In this document: positions 1 through 8,272 of the stretch, piece after piece
How the letters are laid out: every line of letters starts with the position of its first letter
How positions within the stretch are numbered: position 1 is the first letter of the stretch
Source of the DNA: VBWE01 sp943372645
GTDB lineage: Bacteria; Bacteroidota; Bacteroidia; Palsa-965
Assembly (NCBI GenBank): GCA_943372645.1
Contig: CALRZN010000002.1
Coordinates: forward strand, 124,001 to 188,000
Reading direction: 5' to 3'
Length of the DNA: 64,000 nt
The notes under the pieces: generated by a model
The model's database searches: none
Told to the model about the DNA's origin: nothing
Seen by the model: the letters and a program-made list of their open reading frames with translations, nothing else
Made by a program: the position numbers and the translations under genes

Positions 1-106
1 ACCGATCCGCTATTTCACAGCGCTTGCCGCATCCCGGTTTTTTGCCGGGCTGAAACAGTATTGTCTTTTTTGAAATGCACTTTATACTAACCAAAACACA
101 ATTTTT

Positions 107-2161
107 ATGAAAAAAAAGCTGATTACACTCTTCTCGCTGCTGGCCTTGGGCACAGGTCTTCTCCATGCACAAACCGGGGTCTGGTATTTCGGAAACGGTG
201 GCGGATTACAGTTTACAAACACTGGCACTAATCCGATTGCAGGTTCGCCGATCAATACCAGTGAAGGTTGCGCAGGCGTTGTAGATGCGCTGAACAATGT
301 AGAGTTTTATACAGACGGTGCGAATATCTGGAACGGAAACCATGTTAACCAGTCGGGAACGGCAGGCACACTTGCCGGTACGATATCTTCATCGCAAACT
401 GCGCTGATTATTCCTGTTCCGGATCAGACCTGTAACAACTTTTTCATTTTCACCACGCAATCGGTTGAGAATAACTATGGTGTTGCCGGTGTAAGTGACG
501 GGCTGCGGGTTTCCCTGGCCACTGTTACCGGAACAGCACCAAGCACTACAGTTACAATTACTACTGCAAACCGGAACCAGCTGATCAATACCGGGGGCGC
601 CCTGATGTCGGAACGCCTTACCGCAGTGAGTGATGGTAACGGCGGTTATTGGGTACTTGCGCACGGGTGCGGAACCTATGGCGCGGCTTCATTCGGTACA
701 CCATTGAATACACTTGGCGAAGGCAATTTTTACCGCGTACACGTAACAAACACTACAACAACAATTGGATCGCTCACGGCAACAGCCATCAATTTCCCGG
801 CCAGCACTCACCGATCCTGCATCCATCCGTATTTAACAACGAACGGATCAAGCAATATTTTTTATACACAGGGACAGATGAAGCTGAGTGCTGACGGTCG
901 CCGTCTTGCAGTTGCAATGGGTATGCTGCGCGAGGTTCAGTTATATGACTTCAACCAGTCAACGGGTGCCATCACCAACCAGGTATTAATTACCAATTTT
1001 GCCGGGACGGAAGCAACGGTTTACGGCGTGGAGTTTTCTCCAAATGGCGATATGCTTTATGTAGCAACAACATACGCCGGCTCTACGAAAAACGTTTACC
1101 AGTTCGATCTTCTTACAAATGTTCGCACAACACTTGCCACATCTACTACGAACTATAATTTCGGTCACCTGCAGCTCGGCCCCGATCAGCGTATTTACGT
1201 TGCACGTCAGCCGAATAATACAACCACCGTTCTTGACGTTATCCAGAGTCCGAATACGTCTGGTACGGGCTGTACTTATGTTTCGGGAGGAGTAACCATT
1301 GCAGGTCAGTGCCGCCTTGGCCTTCCTACGGTGCTTGTAAACAACCCCTGCGAAGGAAACGGAGGCCCGACAGGGTGTGTGTGCAATTCATCAGCAACCA
1401 TTACCGGCTCAACTCTGCTTAAAGACGGAACAGGAACAGCAACCCTCGCGCTCAACAGCGGAACAATGCTCGTCCGCCGTTTAAAAATTACGCTCGTAAA
1501 CTTTACGCAGTCCGTAACTCCTGAATGCCTGAAATGTGAAATGAATGCCGCTTCGCAATTCGGTACAATCACTAACACCCCGGTTGTAAACACGGTTACC
1601 GGCGTGCTTGCTCCTGCCACCACCAATGGTGTTGCATCGTGGTCGAAACAGATTTCGTGGACACTCACAACGCCTGCTGTTGTAAACGGAAGCGTTACGC
1701 TCAACCTCCGTTTCCCGGGCGTGTTAAACCTGAGCTGTTGCGCAAACAAAGTAGATTACTGCTTCAACGTGGAATACATTGATGCCGACTGCAATATTTG
1801 TGAAAACACCACCTGCACCAGCACCGGATCGCCGCAGGCGCTTAAGCTGAACGACGAACAACCGGCAAACGAAATGGTAATTCCTTCGGCTCCTGCTGTT
1901 AAACCGGAAACCGGCAACAAAAACGACATCATGCAGCTGTTCCCGAATCCGACCGGCGGCAACGTAACCGTTGAACTGGCTGCTTCTGATCTCGGCGGAA
2001 AAATCCAGGTGTTCAACAGCAACGGAACCATGGTGCAGAGCCAGCGCTGCGAAGGACCGGTAACTGTTATCAGCACCGGCAACCTGCCGAACGGCCTGTA
2101 CATGATTACGTATGAAAGCAACGGCACGCGCGTAAGCCAGCAGTTGCTTGTGCAGCACTAA
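107..2161 (+). CDS. T9SS type A sorting domain secreted beta-propeller-like protein
   Basis: The N-terminus is a clear signal peptide (MKKKLITL..., hydrophobic core, cleavage near LLHAQ, residues 1-22). The central part (about 25-430) has segments such as LSADGRRLAVAMG and FSPNGDMLYVATT, typical of propeller blades of the YVTN/WD type. A Cys-rich stretch follows around 430-600. The last ~75 residues (LFPNPTGGNVTVEL ... GLYMITYE) match the T9SS type A C-terminal sorting domain, so the protein should cross the outer membrane and be anchored or released at the surface. The ATG at 107 follows an AT-rich leader; a TTG at 61-63 lies 19 nt before a poor -7 box at 83-90, so the promoter is uncertain. 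It is transcribed alone and ends at a strong hairpin shared with the convergent peptidase gene. The substrate or partner is unknown. Confidence 0.85.
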   Translation: MKKKLITLFSLLALGTGLLHAQTGVWYFGNGGGLQFTNTGTNPIAGSPINTSEGCAGVVDALNNVEFYTDGANIWNGNHVNQSGTAGTLAGTISSSQTALIIPVPDQTCNNFFIFTTQSVENNYGVAGVSDGLRVSLATVTGTAPSTTVTITTANRNQLINTGGALMSERLTAVSDGNGGYWVLAHGCGTYGAASFGTPLNTLGEGNFYRVHVTNTTTTIGSLTATAINFPASTHRSCIHPYLTTNGSSNIFYTQGQMKLSADGRRLAVAMGMLREVQLYDFNQSTGAITNQVLITNFAGTEATVYGVEFSPNGDMLYVATTYAGSTKNVYQFDLLTNVRTTLATSTTNYNFGHLQLGPDQRIYVARQPNNTTTVLDVIQSPNTSGTGCTYVSGGVTIAGQCRLGLPTVLVNNPCEGNGGPTGCVCNSSATITGSTLLKDGTGTATLALNSGTMLVRRLKITLVNFTQSVTPECLKCEMNAASQFGTITNTPVVNTVTGVLAPATTNGVASWSKQISWTLTTPAVVNGSVTLNLRFPGVLNLSCCANKVDYCFNVEYIDADCNICENTTCTSTGSPQALKLNDEQPANEMVIPSAPAVKPETGNKNDIMQLFPNPTGGNVTVELAASDLGGKIQVFNSNGTMVQSQRCEGPVTVISTGNLPNGLYMITYESNGTRVSQQLLVQH

Positions 2162-2184
2162 TTGCACGTCTGAATTGCCTCATC

Positions 2185-2227
2185 AAAACAGCAGCGGCCT
2201 CTGTTAAACCGAGGCCGCTGCTGTTTT
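2185..2227. terminator. Bidirectional rho-independent terminator
   Basis: A 17-bp perfect inverted repeat (arms 2185-2201 and 2211-2227, GC core GCAGCGGCCTC, 9-nt loop) has a T-run on the right and an A-run on the left. It can therefore terminate both the T9SS gene on the plus strand and the convergent peptidase gene on the minus strand. Confidence 0.9.
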
Positions 2228-2242
2228 TAAACGGTGTTTGTG

Positions 2243-3826
2243 TTATTGTTTTTTTACTTCGAGTATTGCGGCAACATATCCTTTATCATTCAGCGGTTTT
2301 TCAATGCGCACGTTGCCGTTTGCATCCGTACTGAATTTTGCCTGCGCCGATAATTTCCCGGCAAGTGCCTTGTTTATTTTTTCGCCCAGCGAACTGCCCG
2401 TCGCCGAACTGATCTTTGCGTTCAGCGCGTTGTAATCAATCGGTTCATGCGTAATGATTACTGCCATCTGGTCGGTGGTGCCCGCATCGTCGGGATAAAG
2501 CGTGTGGTCTTTCGGAAACAGGCGTGTGCCGGTTACACCACAATACGGCGAGTGTTTTTTTGTGTACGGAAAAAGCACATACGTCGTGTTGTTGTTTTCA
2601 AGTCCAACGAGGTACGTGTAACATTCCGTGTTATTCGTAAACTCAATTTTAAACGGCGTTCCTGCTTTTCCTTTTTTTACCGCGTTGCGGTTTGTAAACA
2701 CATTGCCGTTTTTCTGTCCGAAGGGAATGTTCGCTTTCGTGTTTTGGTTCTGTAAACCGAACGACGCGGTAAATGTTGTCGGAGCTGCTTTGCCCGCTTC
2801 GCCCATCGGGTGCAGGCCCATGGCCTCTACCACAAAAAAATCAAAGTCTTTGTAACGCACCCATGCCGTGCCGTTATCGCCCCACTCCGGCCCCCACGAA
2901 TTCATCAGTTGAAATGCACCGCCTTCTAAATAGTCGTCGTATCCGATTACACACATCGCGTGTCCGCCGAAACCGCTCATGTCGTAATCACGGCTTTCGG
3001 GTATCCACACTTTTTTGCCATCCATGCTGCGCATAAACGAGCCGCCCACCTGCATACCGATCACCACCGGCGCACCGGCCGCGAGGTTTTGTTTGATGGC
3101 AAGCATATTCACTTTGTAATCTTCGCCATCCAATGAAAGCCGCGTAAATCCTTTAATGCGGTAAGCGGATGCTTCACGGAGCAGGCTGCCGTCCGGATCT
3201 TTGCTGCACGAATTTTCGTTGTACGGAAACTTGTCAAAATCCACATCGCCTTTTTGTTCCAGCGATTCCATGGCGCGGATGAGGTACGAGCCCTGGCAAT
3301 CTTCCAGCGCAATCTGGTTGTACAAAAACGACGGACTGAACGCAACCTCATCCGGATTTTTCCCGCTTTCGCGTGCGTACATAATGCTGCGCGCAGCATA
3401 CGAGCTGGCCCACGCCACACACGAACCCTGCTGGCCCTGGTTGAGGCGTTTGGGTGCGTACTGCAAAAGCGATACACGTTCGGGCATCGGGTTTTTAATA
3501 TTATCCGCAAGCGGTTCATACACCATCGCCTGGTCGTATAAATCCTGGTTCATAGAACAGCCGCGGCTGTAGGCAGATGATGCGGGCTGATTGCCACCGA
3601 AGCCGATGCGGTCGCGGAAAAACCAGAGCCCGATGAGCACCAGCACAACCACCGCCCCCAGTTTGGGATTGCGGAACAAAAACCGGATGATCTGCGGCAG
3701 AAACATCAACAGCATCATCAGCAGTCCGCCACCGCCTCCACCACCGCCGCCTGTAAATCGCGGGCGGTTGCCGTTGCTGTTGTCGGGAGAATAATTTTCG
3801 TTATCGCGGTCAATTCGGATCGGCAT
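2243..3826 (-). CDS. Membrane-anchored C1 (papain-family) cysteine peptidase
   Basis: The protein has 527 aa. A polar N-terminus with a run of nine glycines (about 26-34) leads into hydrophobic segments (about 35-50 and 56-70), suggesting membrane anchoring. The peptidase domain follows. Q130 and C136 lie in QGQQGSC, corresponding to the papain oxyanion Gln and nucleophile. H289 is in GGHAMCVIGYDD and N309 in MNSWGPEWGD, completing the Cys-His-Asn triad, so it should be active. The region after about 350 (YVLFPYTKKHSPYCG, then TDQMAVIIT) resembles DUF4384-type C-terminal domains attached to bacterial C1 peptidases. It is transcribed alone, divergent from the SDR operon. A near-consensus minus-strand -7 box, TATCTTTC, sits at 3855-3848. 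The natural substrate is unknown; cell-envelope proteolysis is an inference. Confidence 0.85.
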   Translation of the reverse strand: MPIRIDRDNENYSPDNSNGNRPRFTGGGGGGGGGLLMMLLMFLPQIIRFLFRNPKLGAVVVLVLIGLWFFRDRIGFGGNQPASSAYSRGCSMNQDLYDQAMVYEPLADNIKNPMPERVSLLQYAPKRLNQGQQGSCVAWASSYAARSIMYARESGKNPDEVAFSPSFLYNQIALEDCQGSYLIRAMESLEQKGDVDFDKFPYNENSCSKDPDGSLLREASAYRIKGFTRLSLDGEDYKVNMLAIKQNLAAGAPVVIGMQVGGSFMRSMDGKKVWIPESRDYDMSGFGGHAMCVIGYDDYLEGGAFQLMNSWGPEWGDNGTAWVRYKDFDFFVVEAMGLHPMGEAGKAAPTTFTASFGLQNQNTKANIPFGQKNGNVFTNRNAVKKGKAGTPFKIEFTNNTECYTYLVGLENNNTTYVLFPYTKKHSPYCGVTGTRLFPKDHTLYPDDAGTTDQMAVIITHEPIDYNALNAKISSATGSSLGEKINKALAGKLSAQAKFSTDANGNVRIEKPLNDKGYVAAILEVKKQ

Positions 3827-3900
3827 AGTGTGTTTTTATTATTTGCCGAAAGATAATTTATTCGGGGCGAAAAAGGGTGCGCAGGATGAGAAATGTCATC

Positions 3901-3949
3901 CTGACAATGGTTTTATTGCCATACGTAACTGACAATAATTTCATTGTCA
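3901..3949. promoter_or_regulatory. Candidate operator: inverted repeat TGACAAT-N6-ATTGTCA plus upstream half site
   Basis: In the intergenic region between the peptidase and SDR genes, TGACAAT (3930-3936) and ATTGTCA (3943-3949) form a perfect 7-bp inverted repeat with a 6-nt spacer. A further copy, CTGACAATG, lies at 3901-3909, 28 bp upstream of the second CTGACAAT (3929-3936). The array ends 37 bp before the first start codon of the six-gene cluster, a plausible place for a dimeric repressor or activator. A weak -7-like box, TATCTTGT, is at 3971-3978. This is read from sequence only; no regulator is encoded nearby. Confidence 0.4.
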
Positions 3950-3986
3950 ACGCATGTAAAAAACTCCCCGTATCTTGTAACCACCA

Positions 3987-4997
3987 ATGCAAACCACGCC
4001 ACTCCCGAAAACAGTCCTCGTAACAGGCGCCACCGGCTTCCTCGGCTTCCGCCTGGCCGAATTGCTGCTGGAAAAAGGTGTGCGTGTAATTGCAACCGGC
4101 CGCACATTAAAACCGGAGCTGACATTAACCCATTCAGACATCGCGTACAAACTCGGTTCACTCGAAAACGAAATTTTTGTGCAGTCGCTTTTCGCAGATG
4201 AAAAACCGGATGCCATTGTGCATTGCGCTTCGCTGTCGTCGCCCTGGGGCAAAAAAGAATGGTTTCACGCATCCAATGTGCTTTCGCAGCAGTACCTCAT
4301 TCGTGCAGCGCAGCAGCACGGCATAAAGCGGTACGTTTATATTTCCTCGCCAAGTATTTATTTTGATTTCAGCGACCGGTTTGATGTAAACGAAGAAACG
4401 CCGCTGCCCGCAAAATTTGTAAACGACTATGCGCGCACCAAGTTTGAGGCGGAACAATTGCTGCACAAAACCGATCTCGATTATGTCATCCTGCGTCCGC
4501 GTGCCATGATCGGGCGCGGCGACATTGTGATTATGCCGCGCCTCATCCGCGCTTACGAAGAAGGCCGTCTGCGCATCATCGGCAGCGGAACCAATGTGGC
4601 CGACCTTACGCCGGTGGCCAATGTTGCTGATGCCATAACCTGCGCGCTGGTGGCAGAAAACAATGCATTAAAACAGGCGTACAACATCACCAACGGAACC
4701 CCGGTGAAACTGTGGGATTCCATTTCCGATATGCTCACCACGCTCGGCCTTGAACCGCCGGCAAAAAAAATAAGCGCAGGAACGGCGTATAAAATTGCCG
4801 GTACGATGGAATGGTTCTATCGTAATTTTATGCCGGGAAAAGAACCTGCGCTTACCCGTTACAGTGTGGGCACGCTGGCCGCTTCATTTACGATGGATAT
4901 CCGCAAGGCAAAAGAAAAACTGCGTTACGGCCCGCGCATGAGCGTAGCAGAAGGCATGCAGGAGTTTGCCGACTGGTATAAAAACAAAAACGCATGA
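3987..4997 (+). CDS. OleD-like extended SDR (3-beta-HSD / NAD-dependent epimerase family)
   Basis: The 336-aa protein has an N-terminal Rossmann motif (VTGATGFLG, about 11-19), a conserved ISSPS strand, and the catalytic YxxxK as YARTK near residue 148. The segments LRPRAMIGRGD and LRIIGSGTNVADLTPVANVADA closely resemble the 3-beta-HSD branch that includes OleD, which reduces 2-alkyl-3-ketoacids to beta-hydroxy acids in olefin biosynthesis. This is the first gene of a plus-strand operon. Its TGA overlaps the next ATG (ATGA at 4994-4997), so the two are translationally coupled. In context it probably reduces a beta-keto product of the KAS III-like enzyme encoded at 7114. The exact substrate, and NAD versus NADP preference, cannot be read. 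It could instead be a sugar or steroid-type epimerase, but the Ole-like residues argue against that. Confidence 0.8.
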   Translation: MQTTPLPKTVLVTGATGFLGFRLAELLLEKGVRVIATGRTLKPELTLTHSDIAYKLGSLENEIFVQSLFADEKPDAIVHCASLSSPWGKKEWFHASNVLSQQYLIRAAQQHGIKRYVYISSPSIYFDFSDRFDVNEETPLPAKFVNDYARTKFEAEQLLHKTDLDYVILRPRAMIGRGDIVIMPRLIRAYEEGRLRIIGSGTNVADLTPVANVADAITCALVAENNALKQAYNITNGTPVKLWDSISDMLTTLGLEPPAKKISAGTAYKIAGTMEWFYRNFMPGKEPALTRYSVGTLAASFTMDIRKAKEKLRYGPRMSVAEGMQEFADWYKNKNA

Positions 4998-5842
4998 GTA
5001 CCGTAAAGTTCCGTTACTGCAGTGCCGGGTACTGCAACGCGCCCGAGTTCCTTGCCATTAAAGGCGGGCGTTTTAAAGAAATCCGTTTTTACGCCACCTT
5101 CGGCATCATCAAACACCCGACTGAGGGCGTTATTCTTTTTGATACCGGGTACTCGCATCGTTTTTTTGATGCCACGAAAAAATACCCGGAACGCCTGTAT
5201 GCAAAAATTACAAAGGTGTTTCTTGAAAAACAGGAAGAAGCCGTGGAGCAGCTGAAAGCACTCGGCATTGCAGCAGGTGATGTGAAAAAAATTATCCTCT
5301 CGCATTTTCATGCCGATCACACGGCCGGCCTGCGCGATTTTCCGGAAGCCGTAATTTATTGCTCCGAAGTGGCTGCCGCAAAAGCCTTGCCGCTGCGCGG
5401 ATTCGGTGCGGTAAGCAAAGGCGTACTGCCGCAGCTGCACCCCGATGATATCCAAACGCGTTTACGCATCATTGGCAAAGATGCCGGCGTGGTGCATATT
5501 GATTCCCTTTGGGGCGAGGTTGTTGATCTTTTCGGAGATGGTTCCATTAAACTCGTACACGTTCCCGGCCATGCCGCGGGCATGATCGGAGCGCTGCTGC
5601 GTACACACAAAGGAACCGTTTTCCTGATCGCGGATGCCGCCTGGGTGCGCAAATCGTGGCAGGAGTTTGTAATGCCCAACCGCCTGGCCGGACTCATTTT
5701 CGATTCGTGGCGCGATTTTAAAACATCGCTGCGCAAAGTGCATGAATATGCCATGGCCAATCCCGAAACGGTAATCATTGCTACCCACTGCCGCGAAACG
5801 ATGGACGCTGTTTTTAAATCACAGGAAGAAGATGCGTTTTAA
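4994..5842 (+). CDS. Metallo-beta-lactamase-fold hydrolase, lactonase-like
   Basis: The 282-aa protein carries the full metal-binding set: HxHxDH as H104-F-H106-A-D108-H109, a later His in VPGHAAG, the bridging Asp in IADAAW, and a C-terminal His in IATHCRE. This set is used by the binuclear zinc lactonase/thioesterase branch of the MBL fold (AHL-lactonase-like). There is no signal peptide, so it is cytoplasmic. It overlaps the SDR by 4 nt and the adenylating enzyme by 11 nt, placing it firmly inside the operon. The likely chemistry is hydrolysis of a lactone or thioester intermediate, or editing of stalled substrates; this is inference. Quorum quenching is possible from the fold alone but is not favoured by the context. 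Confidence 0.8.
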   Translation: MSTVKFRYCSAGYCNAPEFLAIKGGRFKEIRFYATFGIIKHPTEGVILFDTGYSHRFFDATKKYPERLYAKITKVFLEKQEEAVEQLKALGIAAGDVKKIILSHFHADHTAGLRDFPEAVIYCSEVAAAKALPLRGFGAVSKGVLPQLHPDDIQTRLRIIGKDAGVVHIDSLWGEVVDLFGDGSIKLVHVPGHAAGMIGALLRTHKGTVFLIADAAWVRKSWQEFVMPNRLAGLIFDSWRDFKTSLRKVHEYAMANPETVIIATHCRETMDAVFKSQEEDAF

Positions 5843-7136
5843 ACTGCGGATACTCGTTTATTTTTTACGGTTCCGTTTGTTCACCCCGCGCACGCGCGAA
5901 GCCGTTATGCACGTGCAGCAGCGGCGGCTGAAAAAACTGACGCGCGTTTTAATCCGCTCCCCGTTTTACCGGGAACTTGCAGCAACCGGTGCGCCGCTTA
6001 CGACTTACCCGCTGATGAACAAGGCCGCGATGATGGAATCCTTCAGCCGCATCAATACCGTGGGCATCACCACTGAAGACGCGTTTGCCATTGCCATACG
6101 CGCAGAAACTTCGCGCGATTTTGCACCCGACTGGCACGGCATTTCCATCGGGCTTTCGTCAGGCACTTCGGGCAACCGCGGTATTTTTCTTGCTTCGGAA
6201 AAAGAACGGGCGTTGTGGGTGGCGGCTGTGCTGCACCGCGTAATCGGTTTTTCGCTGCGCAAACGGCGCGTTGCATTTTTTCTGCGTGCAAATAACAACC
6301 TGTACGAATCGGTAAATTCATCGCTGCTGCAGTTCCGGTTTTATGATATTCTTTTCCCGGTTAATGATCACCTAGTAAAGCTGCAGGAACAACAGCCGCA
6401 CATTCTTGTGGCGCAGCCGTCGGTGCTGCTGCTGCTGGCGAAAGCAGTGGAGGAAAAACAATTGCACATCGCGCCTGCAAAAATTATTTCCGTGGCCGAA
6501 GTGCTTGAACCGGTTGACCGCCGTTACCTCGAACGGGTGTTCAAACAAACCATTCACCAGGTGTACCAGGCCACGGAAGGTTTTCTTGCAACGACCTGTA
6601 AAAACGGAACGCTGCATTTTAACGAAGACACTTTGCTGATTGAGAAAAAATATGTGGACGATGCGCAGACGCGTTTTTACCCGGTAATTACCGATCTGTT
6701 CCGCGAAAGCCAGCCCGTGGTGCGTTATGAACTGAACGACCTTATTATTGAAAAACAAAACTGTTCCTGCGGGTCGCCGTTCCTGGCTATTGAAGCCATC
6801 GAAGGCCGTTCGGATGATGTATTCCGGTTTACCGACCGCAACGGAAAAGAAGCAATCATATTCCCTGACTTCATCCGCCGCGCGGTAATGCTGGCATCTG
6901 AACACATCAGCGCGTATGAAGTGGTGCAGAGCGGGTTAACAGAAATTTCCATTTTTCTGAAAATCAGCGATGGGGAGTTATCCACCGTTTCCGGGCAAAC
7001 CATAAACAACATTGTATCTTTATTGCAGCATTACCAGGTAGAAAACGTACGTGTAATTTTCAGGGATGTTTTCCCGGAAGAAGAGCACGGAAAAAAAAGG
7101 AGGCGTGTACGCAATGCAAGTCAGAAACCCGTTTAA
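5832..7136 (+). CDS. F390-synthetase-like adenylate-forming enzyme
   Basis: The ATG at 5832 (434 aa) is chosen over an upstream in-frame ATG at 5778 because AGGAAG precedes it at a good distance and it overlaps the MBL gene by only 11 nt. The ANL-superfamily signatures are SSGTSG (about 109-114, the ATP-binding P-loop), VYQATEG (A5-like) and YELND (A7-like). A CSCG motif and GRSDD follow, as in coenzyme F390 synthetase and phenylacetate-CoA ligase relatives. The C-terminal subdomain is short and ends in a basic tail (GKKRRRVRN). No carrier-protein domain is present. It probably activates a carboxylic acid as acyl-AMP. In an Ole-like scheme it could play the role of OleC, which closes a beta-hydroxy acid to a beta-lactone. 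The next gene starts inside its 3' end. Confidence 0.75.
   Translation: MRFKLRILVYFLRFRLFTPRTREAVMHVQQRRLKKLTRVLIRSPFYRELAATGAPLTTYPLMNKAAMMESFSRINTVGITTEDAFAIAIRAETSRDFAPDWHGISIGLSSGTSGNRGIFLASEKERALWVAAVLHRVIGFSLRKRRVAFFLRANNNLYESVNSSLLQFRFYDILFPVNDHLVKLQEQQPHILVAQPSVLLLLAKAVEEKQLHIAPAKIISVAEVLEPVDRRYLERVFKQTIHQVYQATEGFLATTCKNGTLHFNEDTLLIEKKYVDDAQTRFYPVITDLFRESQPVVRYELNDLIIEKQNCSCGSPFLAIEAIEGRSDDVFRFTDRNGKEAIIFPDFIRRAVMLASEHISAYEVVQSGLTEISIFLKISDGELSTVSGQTINNIVSLLQHYQVENVRVIFRDVFPEEEHGKKRRRVRNASQKPV
7097..7103 (+). promoter_or_regulatory. Shine-Dalgarno AAGGAGG deciding the start of the KAS III gene
   Basis: A full AAGGAGG lies 10 nt before the ATG at 7114. The alternative in-frame ATG at 7066 has no comparable site and would add a basic, non-conserved 16-residue extension. 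Strong Shine-Dalgarno sequences are uncommon in Bacteroidota, so this one is notable inside the overlapping operon. Confidence 0.6.
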
Positions 7137-8112
7137 GTTCACCGGTGCCGGCAAAGCACTGCCCGCGAACTGTGTTACATCCGATGTACTCGAAAAACAA
7201 CTTGGTATACCGCCCGGCTGGTCGCAACGCTACTCCGGCGTAAAATCGCGCTACCACGTAACCACCGAAACCGGCGCAGGCATGGGCGCGGCTGCCGTGC
7301 GCGAAGCGCTTGAGATGGCGGGTATAACACTCGCCGATATTGACCTGTTACTTTGCGGGGCAGCTTCATTTGATTATCCGCTACCCAACCAGGCTTCAGC
7401 AATAAAAAAAGAACTCGATCCGGATTTTAAGTTTACGTTTCCTGCTGTTGATATTGACAGCACCTGCCTGAGTTTTGTAACAGCTGTTGATTTTGCGTCT
7501 TCCCTGCTCGACGGGAAACGGTTCCGCCGCATCGTGGTGGTCAGCACCGAAATTGCATCCAAAGGATTAAATCCCGATCAATGGGAAACGGCCACGCTGT
7601 TCGGCGACGGCGCTGCGGCAGTGGTGATGGAATATGATCCGGAAAAAAAAGCGGGACTTATTCACGCACACATGAAAACGTGGTCCGATGGTTTTGATCA
7701 CACCATGATACGCGGCGGCGGCAATTCGTTTTATTTTAAAGAACATCCGTACAACCGCGAACTGCATTCGTTTTACATGAACGGCAAAATGCTGTTGCGC
7801 CTTGCCAAAGAACGGATCCCGGATTTTATGAATGATTTTTTCCGCGAACTGCCGGTTGATGTAACCGGGGTTGATTACATCATTCCGCACCAGGCCAGCC
7901 GCACCGGTGTTGAAATATTCCGCAAGATGTACAACTTCCGCGACGACCAGATTCTCGGCAACCTGGAAACACACGGCAACTGCATTTCGGCCTCCATCCC
8001 GATGACGTTTTATGATTTTGTAAAAAACGGAACACTGCGTCCGGGTATGACCTGCCTGCTTTCCGGCACATCGGCGGGATTTGCTATTGGAGGAGTTTTA
8101 GTGCGGCTTTAA
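7114..8112 (+). CDS. 3-oxoacyl-ACP synthase III-like condensing enzyme (KAS III / OleA-type)
   Basis: From the ATG at 7114 the protein is 332 aa, the normal length for KAS III. The Cys-His-Asn triad is complete: C118 in DIDSTCLSF, H259 in IIPHQAS and N289 in ETHGNC. The GDGAAAV strand and the C-terminal GTSAGFAIGG are also present. The fold joins an acyl thioester to a second thioester or ACP-bound extender by Claisen condensation, as in FabH, OleA or PqsD-like enzymes. The substitution of GTSAGFAIGG for the FabH-like end and the lack of clustered fatty-acid genes argue for specialised metabolism rather than housekeeping fatty acid synthesis. It starts 23 nt inside the preceding gene. The 157-nt gap that follows carries repeats and might separate the sulfotransferase transcript. 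Confidence 0.85.
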   Translation: MQVRNPFKFTGAGKALPANCVTSDVLEKQLGIPPGWSQRYSGVKSRYHVTTETGAGMGAAAVREALEMAGITLADIDLLLCGAASFDYPLPNQASAIKKELDPDFKFTFPAVDIDSTCLSFVTAVDFASSLLDGKRFRRIVVVSTEIASKGLNPDQWETATLFGDGAAAVVMEYDPEKKAGLIHAHMKTWSDGFDHTMIRGGGNSFYFKEHPYNRELHSFYMNGKMLLRLAKERIPDFMNDFFRELPVDVTGVDYIIPHQASRTGVEIFRKMYNFRDDQILGNLETHGNCISASIPMTFYDFVKNGTLRPGMTCLLSGTSAGFAIGGVLVRL

Positions 8113-8151
8113 AAAAGAATTTCTTTTGCAGCAGTCGGTAACATTGCGTTC

Positions 8152-8272
8152 GTTTTTTGTTTTTGAATAATGAATGTATAAAACCTGTTCTCGACTGCCG
8201 CTCGAACTGACGGTAATATTAATTTCCCGAGTACCGCTCGAACTGACGGTTGTTTTTTGTTCCTGAATTATG
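8152..8272. repeat. Duplicated leader with two 17-bp REP-like repeats
   Basis: The exact 17-mer CCGCTCGAACTGACGGT occurs at 8198-8214 and 8234-8250 (36-bp period), each copy preceded by a short CTCG/CGAG inverted motif. This core is flanked by two copies of GTTTTTTGTTnnTGAATnATG at 8152-8172 and 8252-8272. The right copy supplies the sulfotransferase start codon; the left copy gives an ATG at 8170 that stops after three codons. The core resembles the short interspersed CTCGA...TCGAACTGAC elements seen in many Bacteroidota genomes (resemblance from memory). It may be a mobile-type intergenic repeat inserted upstream of the sulfotransferase. Confidence 0.6.

Noticed and set aside
33..51. Hairpin CCCGG-N6-CCGGG at the left edge as a terminator of an upstream gene
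   Set aside because: The stem is only about 5 bp and no upstream gene is visible to judge it.
4994..5842. Dedicated quorum-quenching AHL lactonase
   Set aside because: The metal-binding motif fits, but the gene is embedded by overlaps in a biosynthetic cluster; a pathway hydrolase is more likely.
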